NCBI RefSeq assembly: GCF_050459865.1
Contig: NZ_JBCMNM010000039.1
Span: forward strand, 53,402 to 117,401
Origin: Rummeliibacillus pycnus_B
GTDB taxonomy: Bacteria > Bacillota > Bacilli > Bacillales_A > Planococcaceae
Length of the DNA: 64,000 nt
Direction: 5' to 3'
The notes below the pieces were generated by a model. It saw only the letters and a program-made list of their open reading frames with translations. It had not been told where the DNA came from and ran no database searches. Numbering within the stretch: the first letter of the stretch is position 1; each line of letters starts with the position of its first letter. Shown piece after piece: positions 9,122-17,065 of this stretch. A program made the translations under genes and the position numbers.

Positions 9122-10237
9122 TTACTTCGACTCCTTTTCTACGAAGATTTCATATTGTTCTTTTAAGTTATATGGTAATTCGCCATCATGCATATTACGG
9201 ATAAGATCAGTCACTTTTTGTTTTGGTGCTTCATCCGCTTTTTTTATAGCAGCTTTAATTTCTTCTTTCGCATTTGCGATGACTTCAGCTTCTTTTGCTT
9301 CGCTCCATAAACCTTTAGCTTCTAGGAATTTACGGAAACGAACGATTGGATCTTTCTTTTCCCATTCTGAATCTGTTTCTGAAGTACGGTAACGTGTTGG
9401 GTCATCACCAGCCATTGTATGTGGACCATAACGGTAACATACTGTTTCAATTAATGATGGTCCTTCACCTGCTGTTGCACGTTTTCTTGCGTCACGTGTT
9501 GCAACATAAACTGCTAATGGATCCATACCATCTACTTGAATACTTGGAATACCTGCTGCAATCCCTTTTTGAGCAATTGTTGATGCAGATGTTTGCAATT
9601 CACGTGGTGTCGAAATTGCATATTGGTTATTTTGTACAATGAAAATAGCTGGTGATTTGAAAGCACCTGCAAAGTTAATACCTTCATAGAAGTCACCTTG
9701 TGATGAACCACCATCACCTGTATATGTTACGGCAACAGCTTTTTTGCCGCGTTTTTGAATACCTAGGGCAACACCTGCAGCTTGAACATATTGAGCACCA
9801 ATAATGATTTGTGGTGAAAGTACATTCACATCTTCAGGAATTTGACCACCAACAAAATGTCCTCTTGACCATAAGAATGCTTTCCATAGAGGAAGACCAT
9901 GCCATACAATTTGAGGTACATCGCGGTAACCAGGTAGAATATAATCTTCTTTTTCAAGAGCAAAATGTGAAGCAATTTGTGATGCTTCTTGTCCAGCAGT
10001 TGGAGCATAGAATCCCAGACGACCTTGACGATTTAATGAGATTGAACGTTGATCTAAAATACGTGTAAAGACCATACGGCTCATAAGTTCTACTAATTCT
10101 TCGTCAGATAACTGTAGATCTGCCCCCTTGTTTACGATTTCCCCTTCTTCATTTAAAATTTGGAACATTTCAAATTTCTCTTCGATCTCGTGTAAATTAG
10201 CTACCGGATCGAATTGTTGAGCTTGTTTAGAAGCCAT
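9122..10237 (-). CDS. pdhA: Pyruvate dehydrogenase E1 alpha subunit
   Basis: Alpha half of E1, which binds thiamine diphosphate. The binding motif GDGGSSQGDFYEG is followed about 20 residues later by the closing NN (VQNNQ). The E1-alpha phosphoregion-like YRYGPHTMAGDDPTRYR is also present. I start at the ATG at 10237 (371 residues), because AAGGAG stands 10 nt upstream; the longer frame to 10279 has no ribosome site. First gene of the operon, with a promoter at 10309-10337. Confidence 0.97.
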   Translation of the reverse strand: MASKQAQQFDPVANLHEIEEKFEMFQILNEEGEIVNKGADLQLSDEELVELMSRMVFTRILDQRSISLNRQGRLGFYAPTAGQEASQIASHFALEKEDYILPGYRDVPQIVWHGLPLWKAFLWSRGHFVGGQIPEDVNVLSPQIIIGAQYVQAAGVALGIQKRGKKAVAVTYTGDGGSSQGDFYEGINFAGAFKSPAIFIVQNNQYAISTPRELQTSASTIAQKGIAAGIPSIQVDGMDPLAVYVATRDARKRATAGEGPSLIETVCYRYGPHTMAGDDPTRYRTSETDSEWEKKDPIVRFRKFLEAKGLWSEAKEAEVIANAKEEIKAAIKKADEAPKQKVTDLIRNMHDGELPYNLKEQYEIFVEKESK

Positions 10238-10308
10238 GTTATTACATCTCCTTTGTTTCTGTATTATAACCTTTTGCAAAATTATTAATACACCAACTAA
10301 TAAATATC

Positions 10309-10337
10309 AGTATACTGAATAATTTTTCATTGGTCAA
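10309..10337 (-). promoter_or_regulatory. Likely sigma-A promoter of pdhABCD
   Basis: On the minus strand TTGACC and TATACT are separated by exactly 17 nt, giving a leader of about 65 nt before the pdhA ATG. The -10 is embedded in the palindrome CAGTATACTG, which could also be an operator. A second TATAAT at 10263-10268 lacks a good -35. Confidence 0.7.
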
Positions 10338-10529
10338 TCCTAGTATTAATGATAATTAAATTATGTGCACCCTTAACTTTTTTAAACACTGTATTACATT
10401 TCCACGGCACCCTGTATTATAAAACAGTTTTATTTTCGCGCTCTTTACTAACACAGTTTCACCACTTCAAAATTATTGCCTGTTCTCTCGTTTCTAAAAC
10501 ATTCTTTTCGTGTTATTCGCTTCTTTTCG

Positions 10530-10557
10530 TTGAATGAATAGTTTTGTACGCTATAAT
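10530..10557 (+). promoter_or_regulatory. Likely sigma-A promoter of def
   Basis: TTGAAT and TATAAT with a 16-nt spacer lie 36 nt ahead of the def ATG. The interval 10238-10592 between the divergent pdhA and def genes contains only this promoter, the pdh promoter and AT-rich sequence. Confidence 0.65.
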
Positions 10558-10592
10558 GAATTAGGAACTTTTTTTTGAAAGGAAGAGTAACA

Positions 10593-11147
10593 ATGATTTT
10601 AATGCAAGATATTATACGAGATGGTCATCCAACTTTACGAGCAGTTGCAAAAGAAATGACTTTTCCTCTAACAATAGAAGAAAAAAAACTTGGCGAGGAT
10701 TTACTTCAATTTTTAATTAATAGTCAAGACCCTGAAATTGCAGATCAACATGAATTACGTTCAGGTATCGGTATTGCAGCACCTCAGGTTAATGTTTCTA
10801 AAAGAATGTTTGCATTACATTTACCTGATAGTAAAGGTAAACAAATTAGTATGGTGGTTATCAATCCAAAAATTGTTAGCCACTCAGTTGAGGGTTCTTA
10901 TGTATCCGTTGGTGAAGGTTGCCTATCTGTAGATCGTGATGTACCTGGTTATGTACCACGTCATGCGCGTATTACAGTAAAATTCAATACTCTTGATGGT
11001 GAAGAACAGAAAATGCGACTAAAAGATCTACCTGCTATTGCATTTCAACATGAATTAGACCATCTAAACGGAATTATGTTCTACGATCATATAAATAAAG
11101 AGAATCCATTCGCAGAAATCCCTAATTCTAGTCCTTTAGAAGATTAA
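10593..11147 (+). CDS. def: Peptide deformylase
   Basis: Metal-dependent enzyme removing the formyl group from the N-terminal methionine of new proteins. The three signature motifs of a type II deformylase are present in order: GIGIAAPQ (about residue 58), EGCLSV (about 110), and QHELDH (about 152), whose histidines bind the metal. I use the ATG at 10593 (184 residues), preceded by AAAGGAAGAG; the upstream TTG has no ribosome site. B. subtilis also places a deformylase gene between pdhA and ykrA. No ykyA homologue is present here. Confidence 0.96.
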   Translation: MILMQDIIRDGHPTLRAVAKEMTFPLTIEEKKLGEDLLQFLINSQDPEIADQHELRSGIGIAAPQVNVSKRMFALHLPDSKGKQISMVVINPKIVSHSVEGSYVSVGEGCLSVDRDVPGYVPRHARITVKFNTLDGEEQKMRLKDLPAIAFQHELDHLNGIMFYDHINKENPFAEIPNSSPLED

Positions 11148-11148
11148 A

Positions 11149-11204
11149 AAAAGCTGTTAAATCCATCATTCAAATATGGATTTAACAGCTTTTCTATTCT
11201 TTTT
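11149..11204. terminator. Bidirectional terminator between def and ykrA
   Basis: A perfect 16-bp stem (11151-11166 with 11176-11191) has A residues on its left and T-rich sequence on its right. It can stop both def and the convergent ykrA. Confidence 0.9.
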
Positions 11205-11238
11205 GTATTTTAGTCTTATTACTAAAAGTGATGGTTAA

Positions 11239-12012
11239 CTAACATAACCCTAATTTCTTCATAGCTTTTGATAAGCCATCATGATCAACATGATCTGCTA
11301 CAAATGTAGCTACCTCTTTTGCCTTTTCATGTCCATTTCCCATAGCCACACTTGTTCCTACAGCTTTTAACATTTCAATATCATTAAGACCATCACCAAA
11401 AGCAATTGCATCTTCCATGTTAAATTCCGTATGATTTAAAAATTGTTCTATTCCGTAAGCTTTAGATACATCATGATTAATAACATCAACAGAATATTTA
11501 TGCCAGCGGATTAGTTTTAGCTCCGGATATAATGTCGCGTATCGTCTTTCATCTTCTTCATCAATATATAACAAGATCTGATACGTATCAGAGTGCTTAT
11601 AATACTCTTCATCAACTTCTGGCATCGGGTAAAATAGTGAATCCATACTCACTCTTACTTTTTGGTTTTCTTCTAATGCTGATGTCATTTTTTTATTGTC
11701 CAAGTATACAATTGGACTATTTTCATTTGTTGCTTGAGCTACTAATCTCTCTATTGTATCGATTGGAATAGGACGTTTAGAAATAACACGTCCTTGATAA
11801 ACAACGTATTGTCCATTAAAACTAATATATGAGTTTAAACCAAGTTCATCTAATACAGGCTTTAAAAAGAAAGGTGAACGACCAGTAGCAATAGCCACCT
11901 CATGCCCATTTTCTTTTGCCTTTTGAATAGCATCATAAGTTGCTTTTGGAAGTTTCTTTTCTGAATTATAGAGAGTTCCATCAATGTCAAAAAACAAAAT
12001 TTTTTTCTTCAT
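11239..12012 (-). CDS. ykrA: Cof-type HAD hydrolase (YkrA-like)
   Basis: A haloacid-dehalogenase-superfamily phosphatase of the Cof/IIB class, cytosolic, probably acting on sugar phosphates or flavin-type substrates; the substrate cannot be read from the sequence. The nucleophile motif FFDIDGTL is at residues 7-14. IATGRS near residue 41 gives motif II. The conserved lysine and IAFGDGLNDIEML (about 207-219) give motifs III and IV. The 257 residues are the normal length. Its place beside def, rpoY and rnjA matches B. subtilis ykrA. Confidence 0.88.
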   Translation of the reverse strand: MKKKILFFDIDGTLYNSEKKLPKATYDAIQKAKENGHEVAIATGRSPFFLKPVLDELGLNSYISFNGQYVVYQGRVISKRPIPIDTIERLVAQATNENSPIVYLDNKKMTSALEENQKVRVSMDSLFYPMPEVDEEYYKHSDTYQILLYIDEEDERRYATLYPELKLIRWHKYSVDVINHDVSKAYGIEQFLNHTEFNMEDAIAFGDGLNDIEMLKAVGTSVAMGNGHEKAKEVATFVADHVDHDGLSKAMKKLGLC

Positions 12013-12062
12013 AGCTTTTACAACAACCTTCCTTCATTAAATTTGCTGTTAAGTAAATCATC

Positions 12063-12091
12063 TTTACATTTAATGGGATATTTAGTATACT
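12063..12091 (+). promoter_or_regulatory. Near-consensus sigma-A promoter of the 23-codon gene
   Basis: TTTACA and TATACT are separated by exactly 17 nt. The expected start of transcription is about 12098, directly at the ribosome site, so the message would have almost no untranslated leader beyond AAGGAGTGAT. Confidence 0.8.
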
Positions 12092-12112
12092 AACTTTAAG
12101 GAGTGATACGCC

Positions 12113-12184
12113 ATGTTTAAACGTCTTAAAAAACAACTGTTAAAAAGGCTTCGTGGCTTACTCGAGAAAAAATCGATCGCTTAA
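12113..12184 (+). CDS. 23-residue cationic amphipathic peptide, unknown function
   Basis: I do not recognise this gene. It reads MFKRLKKQLLKRLRGLLEKK followed by SIA and a TAA stop. It has nine Lys/Arg and one Glu (net about +8). Hydrophobic residues at 2, 5, 9, 10, 13, 16 and 17 fall on one face of a helix, with basic residues on the other. AAGGAG stands 9 nt before the ATG. A near-consensus promoter lies just upstream (12063-12091) and a terminator 9 nt downstream. It therefore looks like an independent transcript of about 120 nt, in front of rpoY-rnjA. A membrane-surface-binding peptide, a peptide that binds RNA, or a toxic/antimicrobial peptide are all possible; there is no leader or transmembrane span. 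Confidence 0.75.
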   Translation: MFKRLKKQLLKRLRGLLEKKSIA

Positions 12185-12193
12185 AGTTACTTT

Positions 12194-12222
12194 GCCCTTC
12201 ATATTTTGAAGGGCTTTTCTTT
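12194..12222 (+). terminator. Terminator of the 23-codon gene
   Basis: GCCCTTCA pairs with TTGAAGGGC, followed by TTTTCTTT. It begins 9 nt after the stop codon and closes a very compact transcription unit before rpoY. Confidence 0.9.
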
Positions 12223-12292
12223 ATTTTAGTTTACCTACATGATAATATAAAGGAAATGAAATTATTTTGAACGTGTTAAAGGAGAGCAAAAA

Positions 12293-12502
12293 ATGATTTA
12301 CAAAATTTATTACCAAGAAAATGCGCTTGAAGTACCAGTTCGCGAAAATACTAAAAGCTTATACCTTGAAGCAGAGGAAGTACGTGAAGTCCGTGAAAAA
12401 CTTCAAGGCCGTGGTTACAACATCGAATTTATTCAATTGCTTGAAGGAAACTATTTAGAATACGAACAAGCAAGCGAACATTATAAGTTGGAGAAATTCT
12501 AA
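12293..12502 (+). CDS. rpoY: RNA polymerase epsilon subunit
   Basis: Small accessory subunit (formerly YkzG, DUF1447) that binds core RNA polymerase in Firmicutes. The 69 residues beginning MIYKIYYQENALEVPVREN are characteristic, with the central REVREKLQGRGYNIEFIQ. AAAGGAGAG precedes the ATG. It lies 3 nt before rnjA, whose ribosome site is in its last codons; the rpoY-rnjA pair is conserved in Bacillales. Confidence 0.95.
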   Translation: MIYKIYYQENALEVPVRENTKSLYLEAEEVREVREKLQGRGYNIEFIQLLEGNYLEYEQASEHYKLEKF

Positions 12503-12505
12503 TTA

Positions 12506-14173
12506 ATGAAGTTTGTCAAAAATGACCAAACTGCGATTTTCGCACTCGGCGGACTGGGCGAAATCGGTAAAAATACGTATGCAGTTCAATTCCAAGATGA
12601 AATTATTTTAATTGATGCTGGTATTAAATTCCCTGAAGATGATCTTCTCGGAATCGATTATGTAATCCCTGATTACACTTATCTTGTAAGAAATGTCGAT
12701 AAAATTAAAGGTCTATTTATAACTCATGGCCATGAAGACCATATTGGTGGTATTCCATATTTACTTCGCCAAATTAACATACCTGTTTACGGAGGTAAAT
12801 TGGCTCTTGGATTATTACGTAACAAATTGGACGAGCATGGCTTACTACGTCAAACGAAACTCATCGAAATCAGCGAAGATGATGTGATTAAATTCCGTAA
12901 AACATCTGTTAGCTTTTTTAGAACAACACACAGTATACCGGATGCATACGGCATTGTTGTAAAAACACCTCCTGGTAATATTGTGCATACTGGAGACTTC
13001 AAATTTGACTTCACTCCAGTCGGGGAACCAGCTAACTTAACTAAAATGGCTGAAATTGGTCGTGATGGTGTTCTATGTTTATTATCAGATAGCACAAATG
13101 CTGAGCGTCCTGAGTTTACAATGTCTGAACGTAAGGTTGGGGAAAGTATCGAGGACATTCTACGAAAAGTCGAATCTCGTATTATTTTCGCAACATTTGC
13201 ATCTAATATTCATCGATTAAAACAAGTTACAGATGCTGCTGTAAAACACGGCCGTAAAGTAGCTGTTTTTGGTCGAAGTATGGATAATGCAATCAATATC
13301 GGTCGCGAATTAGGATATATTACTGCACCTAAAGAAACATTCGTTGATGCCCAAACTTTAAATCGATTACCTGCAAACGAAGTTATGATTTTATGTACTG
13401 GTAGCCAAGGTGAACCGATGGCAGCACTTTCACGTATCGCTAATGGAACACATCGTCAAATTCAAATTCAACCTGGTGATACTGTTGTATTCTCATCTTC
13501 ACCAATCCCGGGTAATACAATTAGTGTGAACAAAACCATTAACTTGTTATATCGTGCAGGAGCAGAAGTTATTCACGGTTCATTAAATAACATTCATACT
13601 TCTGGCCATGGTTCACAACAGGAGCAAAAGTTAATGTTGCGACTAATCAAACCAAAATTCTTTATGCCAATCCATGGTGAATATCGTATGTTACGTATGC
13701 ATGCAGGGTTAGCAGAAGATTGTGATGTCGATCCTGATAATACTTTCATCATGGAAAACGGTGAAGTACTTGCTCTAAGTTCTAATGAAGCACATGTTGC
13801 TGGTCGTATCCCTTCAGGTTCTGTATATATTGATGGTAACGGCATAGGAGATATCGGTAATATCGTATTGCGTGATCGCCGTATCCTATCAGAGGAAGGT
13901 CTTGTCATCGTTGTTGTAAGCGTAGATATTGAACAACAAAAAATGGTTGCAGGTCCAGATATTATCTCACGCGGATTCGTTTATATGCGTGAATCAGGAA
14001 TGATGATTAACGAAGCACAGCAAATGTTAAATAAACATTTGCAACAAACATTGCAAGATAAGACACCTCAATGGTCTGAATTGAAAAACGAAATCACTGA
14101 TGTATTAGGACCATACTTATTCGAAAAAACAAAACGACGTCCAATGATATTACCAATCATAATGGAAGTATAA
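12506..14173 (+). CDS. rnjA: Ribonuclease J1
   Basis: Main 5'-exonuclease/endonuclease of mRNA decay and RNA processing in Firmicutes, a cytosolic metallo-beta-lactamase/beta-CASP enzyme. The 555-residue length matches RNase J1. Zinc-binding HGHEDHIGG lies at about residues 74-82, with further metal ligands in HTGDFKFD near 164 and SGHG near 368. The beta-CASP segment includes FATFASNIHRL near 227, and HGEYRML is near 390. The C-terminal domain mediates dimerisation. It follows rpoY by 3 nt and ends at a strong terminator. Confidence 0.97.
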   Translation: MKFVKNDQTAIFALGGLGEIGKNTYAVQFQDEIILIDAGIKFPEDDLLGIDYVIPDYTYLVRNVDKIKGLFITHGHEDHIGGIPYLLRQINIPVYGGKLALGLLRNKLDEHGLLRQTKLIEISEDDVIKFRKTSVSFFRTTHSIPDAYGIVVKTPPGNIVHTGDFKFDFTPVGEPANLTKMAEIGRDGVLCLLSDSTNAERPEFTMSERKVGESIEDILRKVESRIIFATFASNIHRLKQVTDAAVKHGRKVAVFGRSMDNAINIGRELGYITAPKETFVDAQTLNRLPANEVMILCTGSQGEPMAALSRIANGTHRQIQIQPGDTVVFSSSPIPGNTISVNKTINLLYRAGAEVIHGSLNNIHTSGHGSQQEQKLMLRLIKPKFFMPIHGEYRMLRMHAGLAEDCDVDPDNTFIMENGEVLALSSNEAHVAGRIPSGSVYIDGNGIGDIGNIVLRDRRILSEEGLVIVVVSVDIEQQKMVAGPDIISRGFVYMRESGMMINEAQQMLNKHLQQTLQDKTPQWSELKNEITDVLGPYLFEKTKRRPMILPIIMEV

Positions 14174-14225
14174 TAGAAATACGCTTTTTTAAAATTTTAC
14201 ATTTAGCTTCATCAAACAAGCATAT

Positions 14226-14262
14226 TAAAAATCCCCAACATACCTATGTTGGGGATTTTTTA
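14226..14262 (+). terminator. rnjA terminator
   Basis: AAAATCCCCAACATA pairs with ATGTTGGGGATTTT, followed by a T-run. Confidence 0.93.
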
Positions 14263-14267
14263 GGTCC

Positions 14268-14329
14268 TACGTAGTGGTGCAAGAGCAAAATCTTTTCTGC
14301 GACGAAGCTACGAAGTGATGCAAGAGTAA
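14268..14329. repeat. Pair of 21-bp direct repeats
   Basis: TACGTAGTGGTGCAAGAGCAA at 14268 recurs as TACGAAGTGATGCAAGAGTAA at 14309 with three mismatches and a 41-bp period. It lies in the convergent gap between rnjA and ktrC. Function not evident. Confidence 0.6.
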
Positions 14330-14385
14330 GCACTAGAACGGATTCATAGCAAACATTTGTCATAGAACCATTTTTACTGTCATTT

Positions 14386-14418
14386 ACAAAAAGCCCTTGA
14401 CTATACTGACAAGGGCTC
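14386..14418 (-). terminator. ktrC terminator
   Basis: On the minus strand AGCCCTTG pairs with CAAGGGCT, followed by U residues; it stands just after the ktrC stop. Confidence 0.88.
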
Positions 14419-14432
14419 CTTTACTCCGACTA

Positions 14433-15092
14433 TTAATTAAACATTTTCTTTTCAAAACGAATAATGTCCGCATCTGCTCCGATTACAATCAGTACATCAC
14501 CCTCACGAATTACTTCATCAGCCTGTGGTGAAACAATAATATCCGTTTCTCTTTTAATCGCTACAATGTTAATACCATATCGTGCACGAATATCTAATCC
14601 AATAATCGTATGGCCTTCTAAAAGATCATTTGCCTTAATTTCCATTATAGAATGTTCATCTGAAAGCTCCAAATAATCAAGTACATTATTTGACAACATA
14701 TTATTTGCAATTCGAATACCCATATCGCGTTCTGGATGCACAACGTGGTCGGCTCCTATTTTACGAAGTACCTTTTCGTGATAATCATTTTGAGCTTTTA
14801 CTGTAATTTTCTCTACACCTATTTCTTTTAACATCAATGTTGTTAAAATACTAGATTGAATGTCATCGCCTATTGCCACGATAACATGTTCAAAATTTCG
14901 AATGCCTAATGATTTTAAAGTAGACTCATCTGTAGTATCAGCAACAACAGCTTGTGTAGCAATTGCAGCAAATTCATCGACACGTTCTGGATGTTTATCA
15001 ATGGCCATTACTTCTGCTCCTTGATTCACAAGTTCATTGACAATACTGCCTCCAAATCGACCTAATCCGATGACAACAAATTCTTTTTTCAT
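14433..15092 (-). CDS. ktrC: Potassium channel regulatory subunit KtrC (RCK domain)
   Basis: Cytosolic gating ring for the low-affinity potassium transporter KtrCD. The Rossmann-type RCK_N domain starts IGLGRFGGSIV (nucleotide-binding GxGxxG near residue 8), with the acidic residue in AIDKHPERV after strand 2. An RCK_C (TrkA_C) domain fills about residues 135-219; in B. subtilis KtrC this binds c-di-AMP. I start at the ATG at 15092 (219 residues), which has CGGAGG upstream; the longer frame lacks a ribosome site. The membrane partner KtrD is encoded at 59.9-61.3 kb. The position next to rnjA matches B. subtilis ykqB. Confidence 0.93.
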   Translation of the reverse strand: MKKEFVVIGLGRFGGSIVNELVNQGAEVMAIDKHPERVDEFAAIATQAVVADTTDESTLKSLGIRNFEHVIVAIGDDIQSSILTTLMLKEIGVEKITVKAQNDYHEKVLRKIGADHVVHPERDMGIRIANNMLSNNVLDYLELSDEHSIMEIKANDLLEGHTIIGLDIRARYGINIVAIKRETDIIVSPQADEVIREGDVLIVIGADADIIRFEKKMFN

Positions 15093-15183
15093 GCTAAATA
15101 CCTCCGATTCTTCCGTAGCACATCTCAAAGCTGTATCTTCACCTATTTTAGCAGACAATTGGTATTTTTTCTTTCTAAAAGTG

Positions 15184-15215
15184 TAAAAAAAGGCTGCTCT
15201 ATAATAGAGCAGCCA
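15184..15215 (-). terminator. ykuV terminator
   Basis: GGCTGCTCT/AGAGCAGCC inverted repeat with a U-run on the minus strand, just after the ykuV stop. Confidence 0.92.
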
Positions 15216-15232
15216 CTTTAATATGATCAAAA

Positions 15233-15688
15233 TTAATCATTACGTACTTCATCAAGTACGCGATTAACGCGTTTTTCAAGCATTTTCATGCCGCTACCAC
15301 CTGCTTGGAAGTGGCGTAGTTTACCGTCTTTATCAAAAACATAATATGCAGGTACATATTGATTTTCAAAAGTATCAGTTAGTTTCATATTACTATCAAC
15401 AAAGATTGGTTGAGTAATTCCATGTTCTGCTGCAACATCTTTAATTTCTTGAAGGTCTAAGTCCTTATCAGAACGTGGCATATGAACAGCTACTACGTTT
15501 AGTTCATCTTTATATTTATCACGGAAATTATTAACTTCCGGCATAGCTTCTTTACATAAATGACAACTAATTGACCAGAAGTGAATTAGTGTAGGTTTTT
15601 CCCCTACTAAATCAGCTTTGTCAACTTGACCATTTAGCCAAGCTGTTTCTCCTTCTAATTCAGGCATATCTGAACGTAATTTCATCAT
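15233..15688 (-). CDS. ykuV: Cytosolic thioredoxin-like disulfide reductase YkuV
   Basis: Thioredoxin-fold thiol-disulfide oxidoreductase of 151 residues with an unusual active site, SCHLCKE (about residues 41-47), in place of the usual CGPC or CPxC. The cis-proline loop is in QYVPAYYVF. There is no signal peptide or membrane anchor, so unlike ResA/StoA it should act in the cytosol. The sequence closely resembles B. subtilis YkuV as I know it. In both organisms the neighbour is the peroxiredoxin YkuU, which suggests that YkuV reduces it. The start could be either of two adjacent ATGs. Confidence 0.92.
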   Translation of the reverse strand: MMKLRSDMPELEGETAWLNGQVDKADLVGEKPTLIHFWSISCHLCKEAMPEVNNFRDKYKDELNVVAVHMPRSDKDLDLQEIKDVAAEHGITQPIFVDSNMKLTDTFENQYVPAYYVFDKDGKLRHFQAGGSGMKMLEKRVNRVLDEVRND

Positions 15689-15737
15689 TTTTCACCTCTT
15701 AATTTTATACTGTATGTTTTTACTATATGCTTTTTTT

Positions 15738-15768
15738 TAAAAAAGGACCTAACAATATGTTAGGCCCT
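15738..15768 (-). terminator. ykuU terminator
   Basis: CCTAAC/GTTAGG stem with a long U-run on the minus strand, between ykuU and ykuV. The two genes can therefore be expressed partly independently. Confidence 0.88.
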
Positions 15769-15788
15769 CAATTTTCATACTATAGGAA

Positions 15789-16337
15789 TTAACCTTTTAG
15801 TAATGCATCGCCTGGGTGCCAGTTTGCTGGGCAAAGACCACCAGTTTGTAATGCTTGAAGTACACGTAATACTTCATCTACGTCACGACCAATGTTGTTA
15901 TGGTGAACAACTTGGTATTGTAATTCACCTTCTGGATTGATGATGAATAGACCGCGTAGTGCTACGCCTTCTTCTTCAATAAGAACGCCGTATTCTTTAG
16001 CAACTGATTGGTTATGGTCCGCTGCTAATGCATAATTTAATTGACCAATTCCGTTATTAGTACGATCTTGGTTAATCCATGCTAAGTGAGTGTGGATTGT
16101 ATCAGTTGATACACCGATTACTTCTGCATCAAGATCTTCGAATTCGTCGAAACGATCTGACATTGCAGTGATTTCAGTTGGGCAAACAAATGTAAAGTCC
16201 ATAGGATAGAAGAAAAGAACTGTCCATTTGTCGTTTTTCATATTTTCTTCAAGACTAACTTTACCAAACTCTTTGTTTGGCATTACTGCATCCATTTCAA
16301 AGCGAGGAGCTTGTTTTGCTACCATACGTTCTGCCAT
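15789..16337 (-). CDS. ykuU: 2-Cys peroxiredoxin YkuU
   Basis: Reduces hydrogen peroxide and organic peroxides in the cytosol. The AhpC/TSA fold carries the peroxidatic cysteine in FTFVCPTEI (about residue 52) and the resolving cysteine in GGLCPANW (about 171), so it is a typical 2-Cys enzyme. I start at the ATG at 16337 (182 residues) with GGAGGG upstream; the longer frame adds only five residues without a ribosome site. A 14-bp perfect palindrome lies 36 nt upstream of the start. Partner reductase YkuV follows downstream. Confidence 0.93.
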   Translation of the reverse strand: MAERMVAKQAPRFEMDAVMPNKEFGKVSLEENMKNDKWTVLFFYPMDFTFVCPTEITAMSDRFDEFEDLDAEVIGVSTDTIHTHLAWINQDRTNNGIGQLNYALAADHNQSVAKEYGVLIEEEGVALRGLFIINPEGELQYQVVHHNNIGRDVDEVLRVLQALQTGGLCPANWHPGDALLKG

Positions 16338-16372
16338 GTTAAATCCCTCCAATAATAAATAATGTATAAATG

Positions 16373-16386
16373 TATGTAGCTACATA
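16373..16386. promoter_or_regulatory. 14-bp perfect palindrome upstream of ykuU
   Basis: TATGTAGCTACATA lies 36-49 nt upstream of the ykuU start. It could be an operator or part of the 5' leader. It does not match the PerR box well. Confidence 0.45.
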
Positions 16387-16579
16387 TGCCACAATCCACC
16401 TATTACAATAACAAATCCATTTGTTGAAAGCAAAGAATCAGCTTACAAATTGTTCTTAATTAAGTGTTAAAGTGACAAATTATTAACTTTTATAAATTTT
16501 GGTTCTATGACAAAATATTGGGATGAAAATTTGAAATAACTAAAAATTCCGTTACGGTGCCTACTCCTGCAAGAGTCGA

Positions 16580-16875
16580 GGTTACTGAAAAAGTGTAGTA
16601 ACACAAATATCTATTGTATATATCCCCTATTGAATGAAGTGGAATTAGCTCCGCTTTCCGTGGGCGAACTGACGAGCCTCCTCGGGGCAACAGGACGTTG
16701 GTCATGGAGTCGTTGCCACAGGACGTGGCGTTCTTAGACTCCGTTCCTTAATCGCTCTTGCGGGGTCTCGTCTAGTCCGTTTTCCCACAGGACATTGAAT
16801 GAACTTCACTTCAACTAAGATATCTATATAAGATTTTTATTATAAATTTCCATCTATTTTGACTTTTTCAGTACC
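16580..16875. repeat. GC-rich intergenic repeat, copy 2 (inverted)
   Basis: Bounded by GGTTACTGAAAAAGT at 16580 and ACTTTTTCAGTACC at 16862-16875, a terminal inverted repeat. The interior is the reverse complement of copies 1 and 3: GTGGAATTAGC at 16639, then CGCTTTCCGTGGGCGAACTG, and the same internal hairpin GCCACAGGACGTGGC as copy 1. It is more diverged on its right side. The gap from ykuU to the next gene (16338-17065) holds only this, the palindrome at 16373 and a terminator. Confidence 0.88.
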
Positions 16876-16973
16876 CTAGCGGGAGACCAAGAAGAGCTCC
16901 CAAGAAGTTCATCAGTTCGTACCACCTGTAGCAAAATATTACAATATCCACACTTAAGAGTTAAAAATTGTTT

Positions 16974-17023
16974 TTAAAAAAAACAATGGATTACATCATC
17001 CCCGTTAGATGCAATCCATTGTT
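16974..17023 (-). terminator. Terminator after the aceAB/zinc-ribbon genes
   Basis: AACAATGGATT and AATCCATTGTT form a perfect 11-bp stem, followed on the minus strand by eight U residues. Confidence 0.9.
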
Positions 17024-17065
17024 TAATAATTGGAAAGAGTATATTTCTTGTACATACTATTTCGG

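Noticed and set aside
10349..10537. 62-codon frame between pdhA and def
   Set aside because: Low-information AT-rich sequence in a divergent promoter region; no ribosome site.
16505..16705. 66-codon minus-strand frame in the ykuU-zinc-ribbon gap
   Set aside because: It runs through the GC-rich repeat element, has no ribosome site, and its translation looks random.
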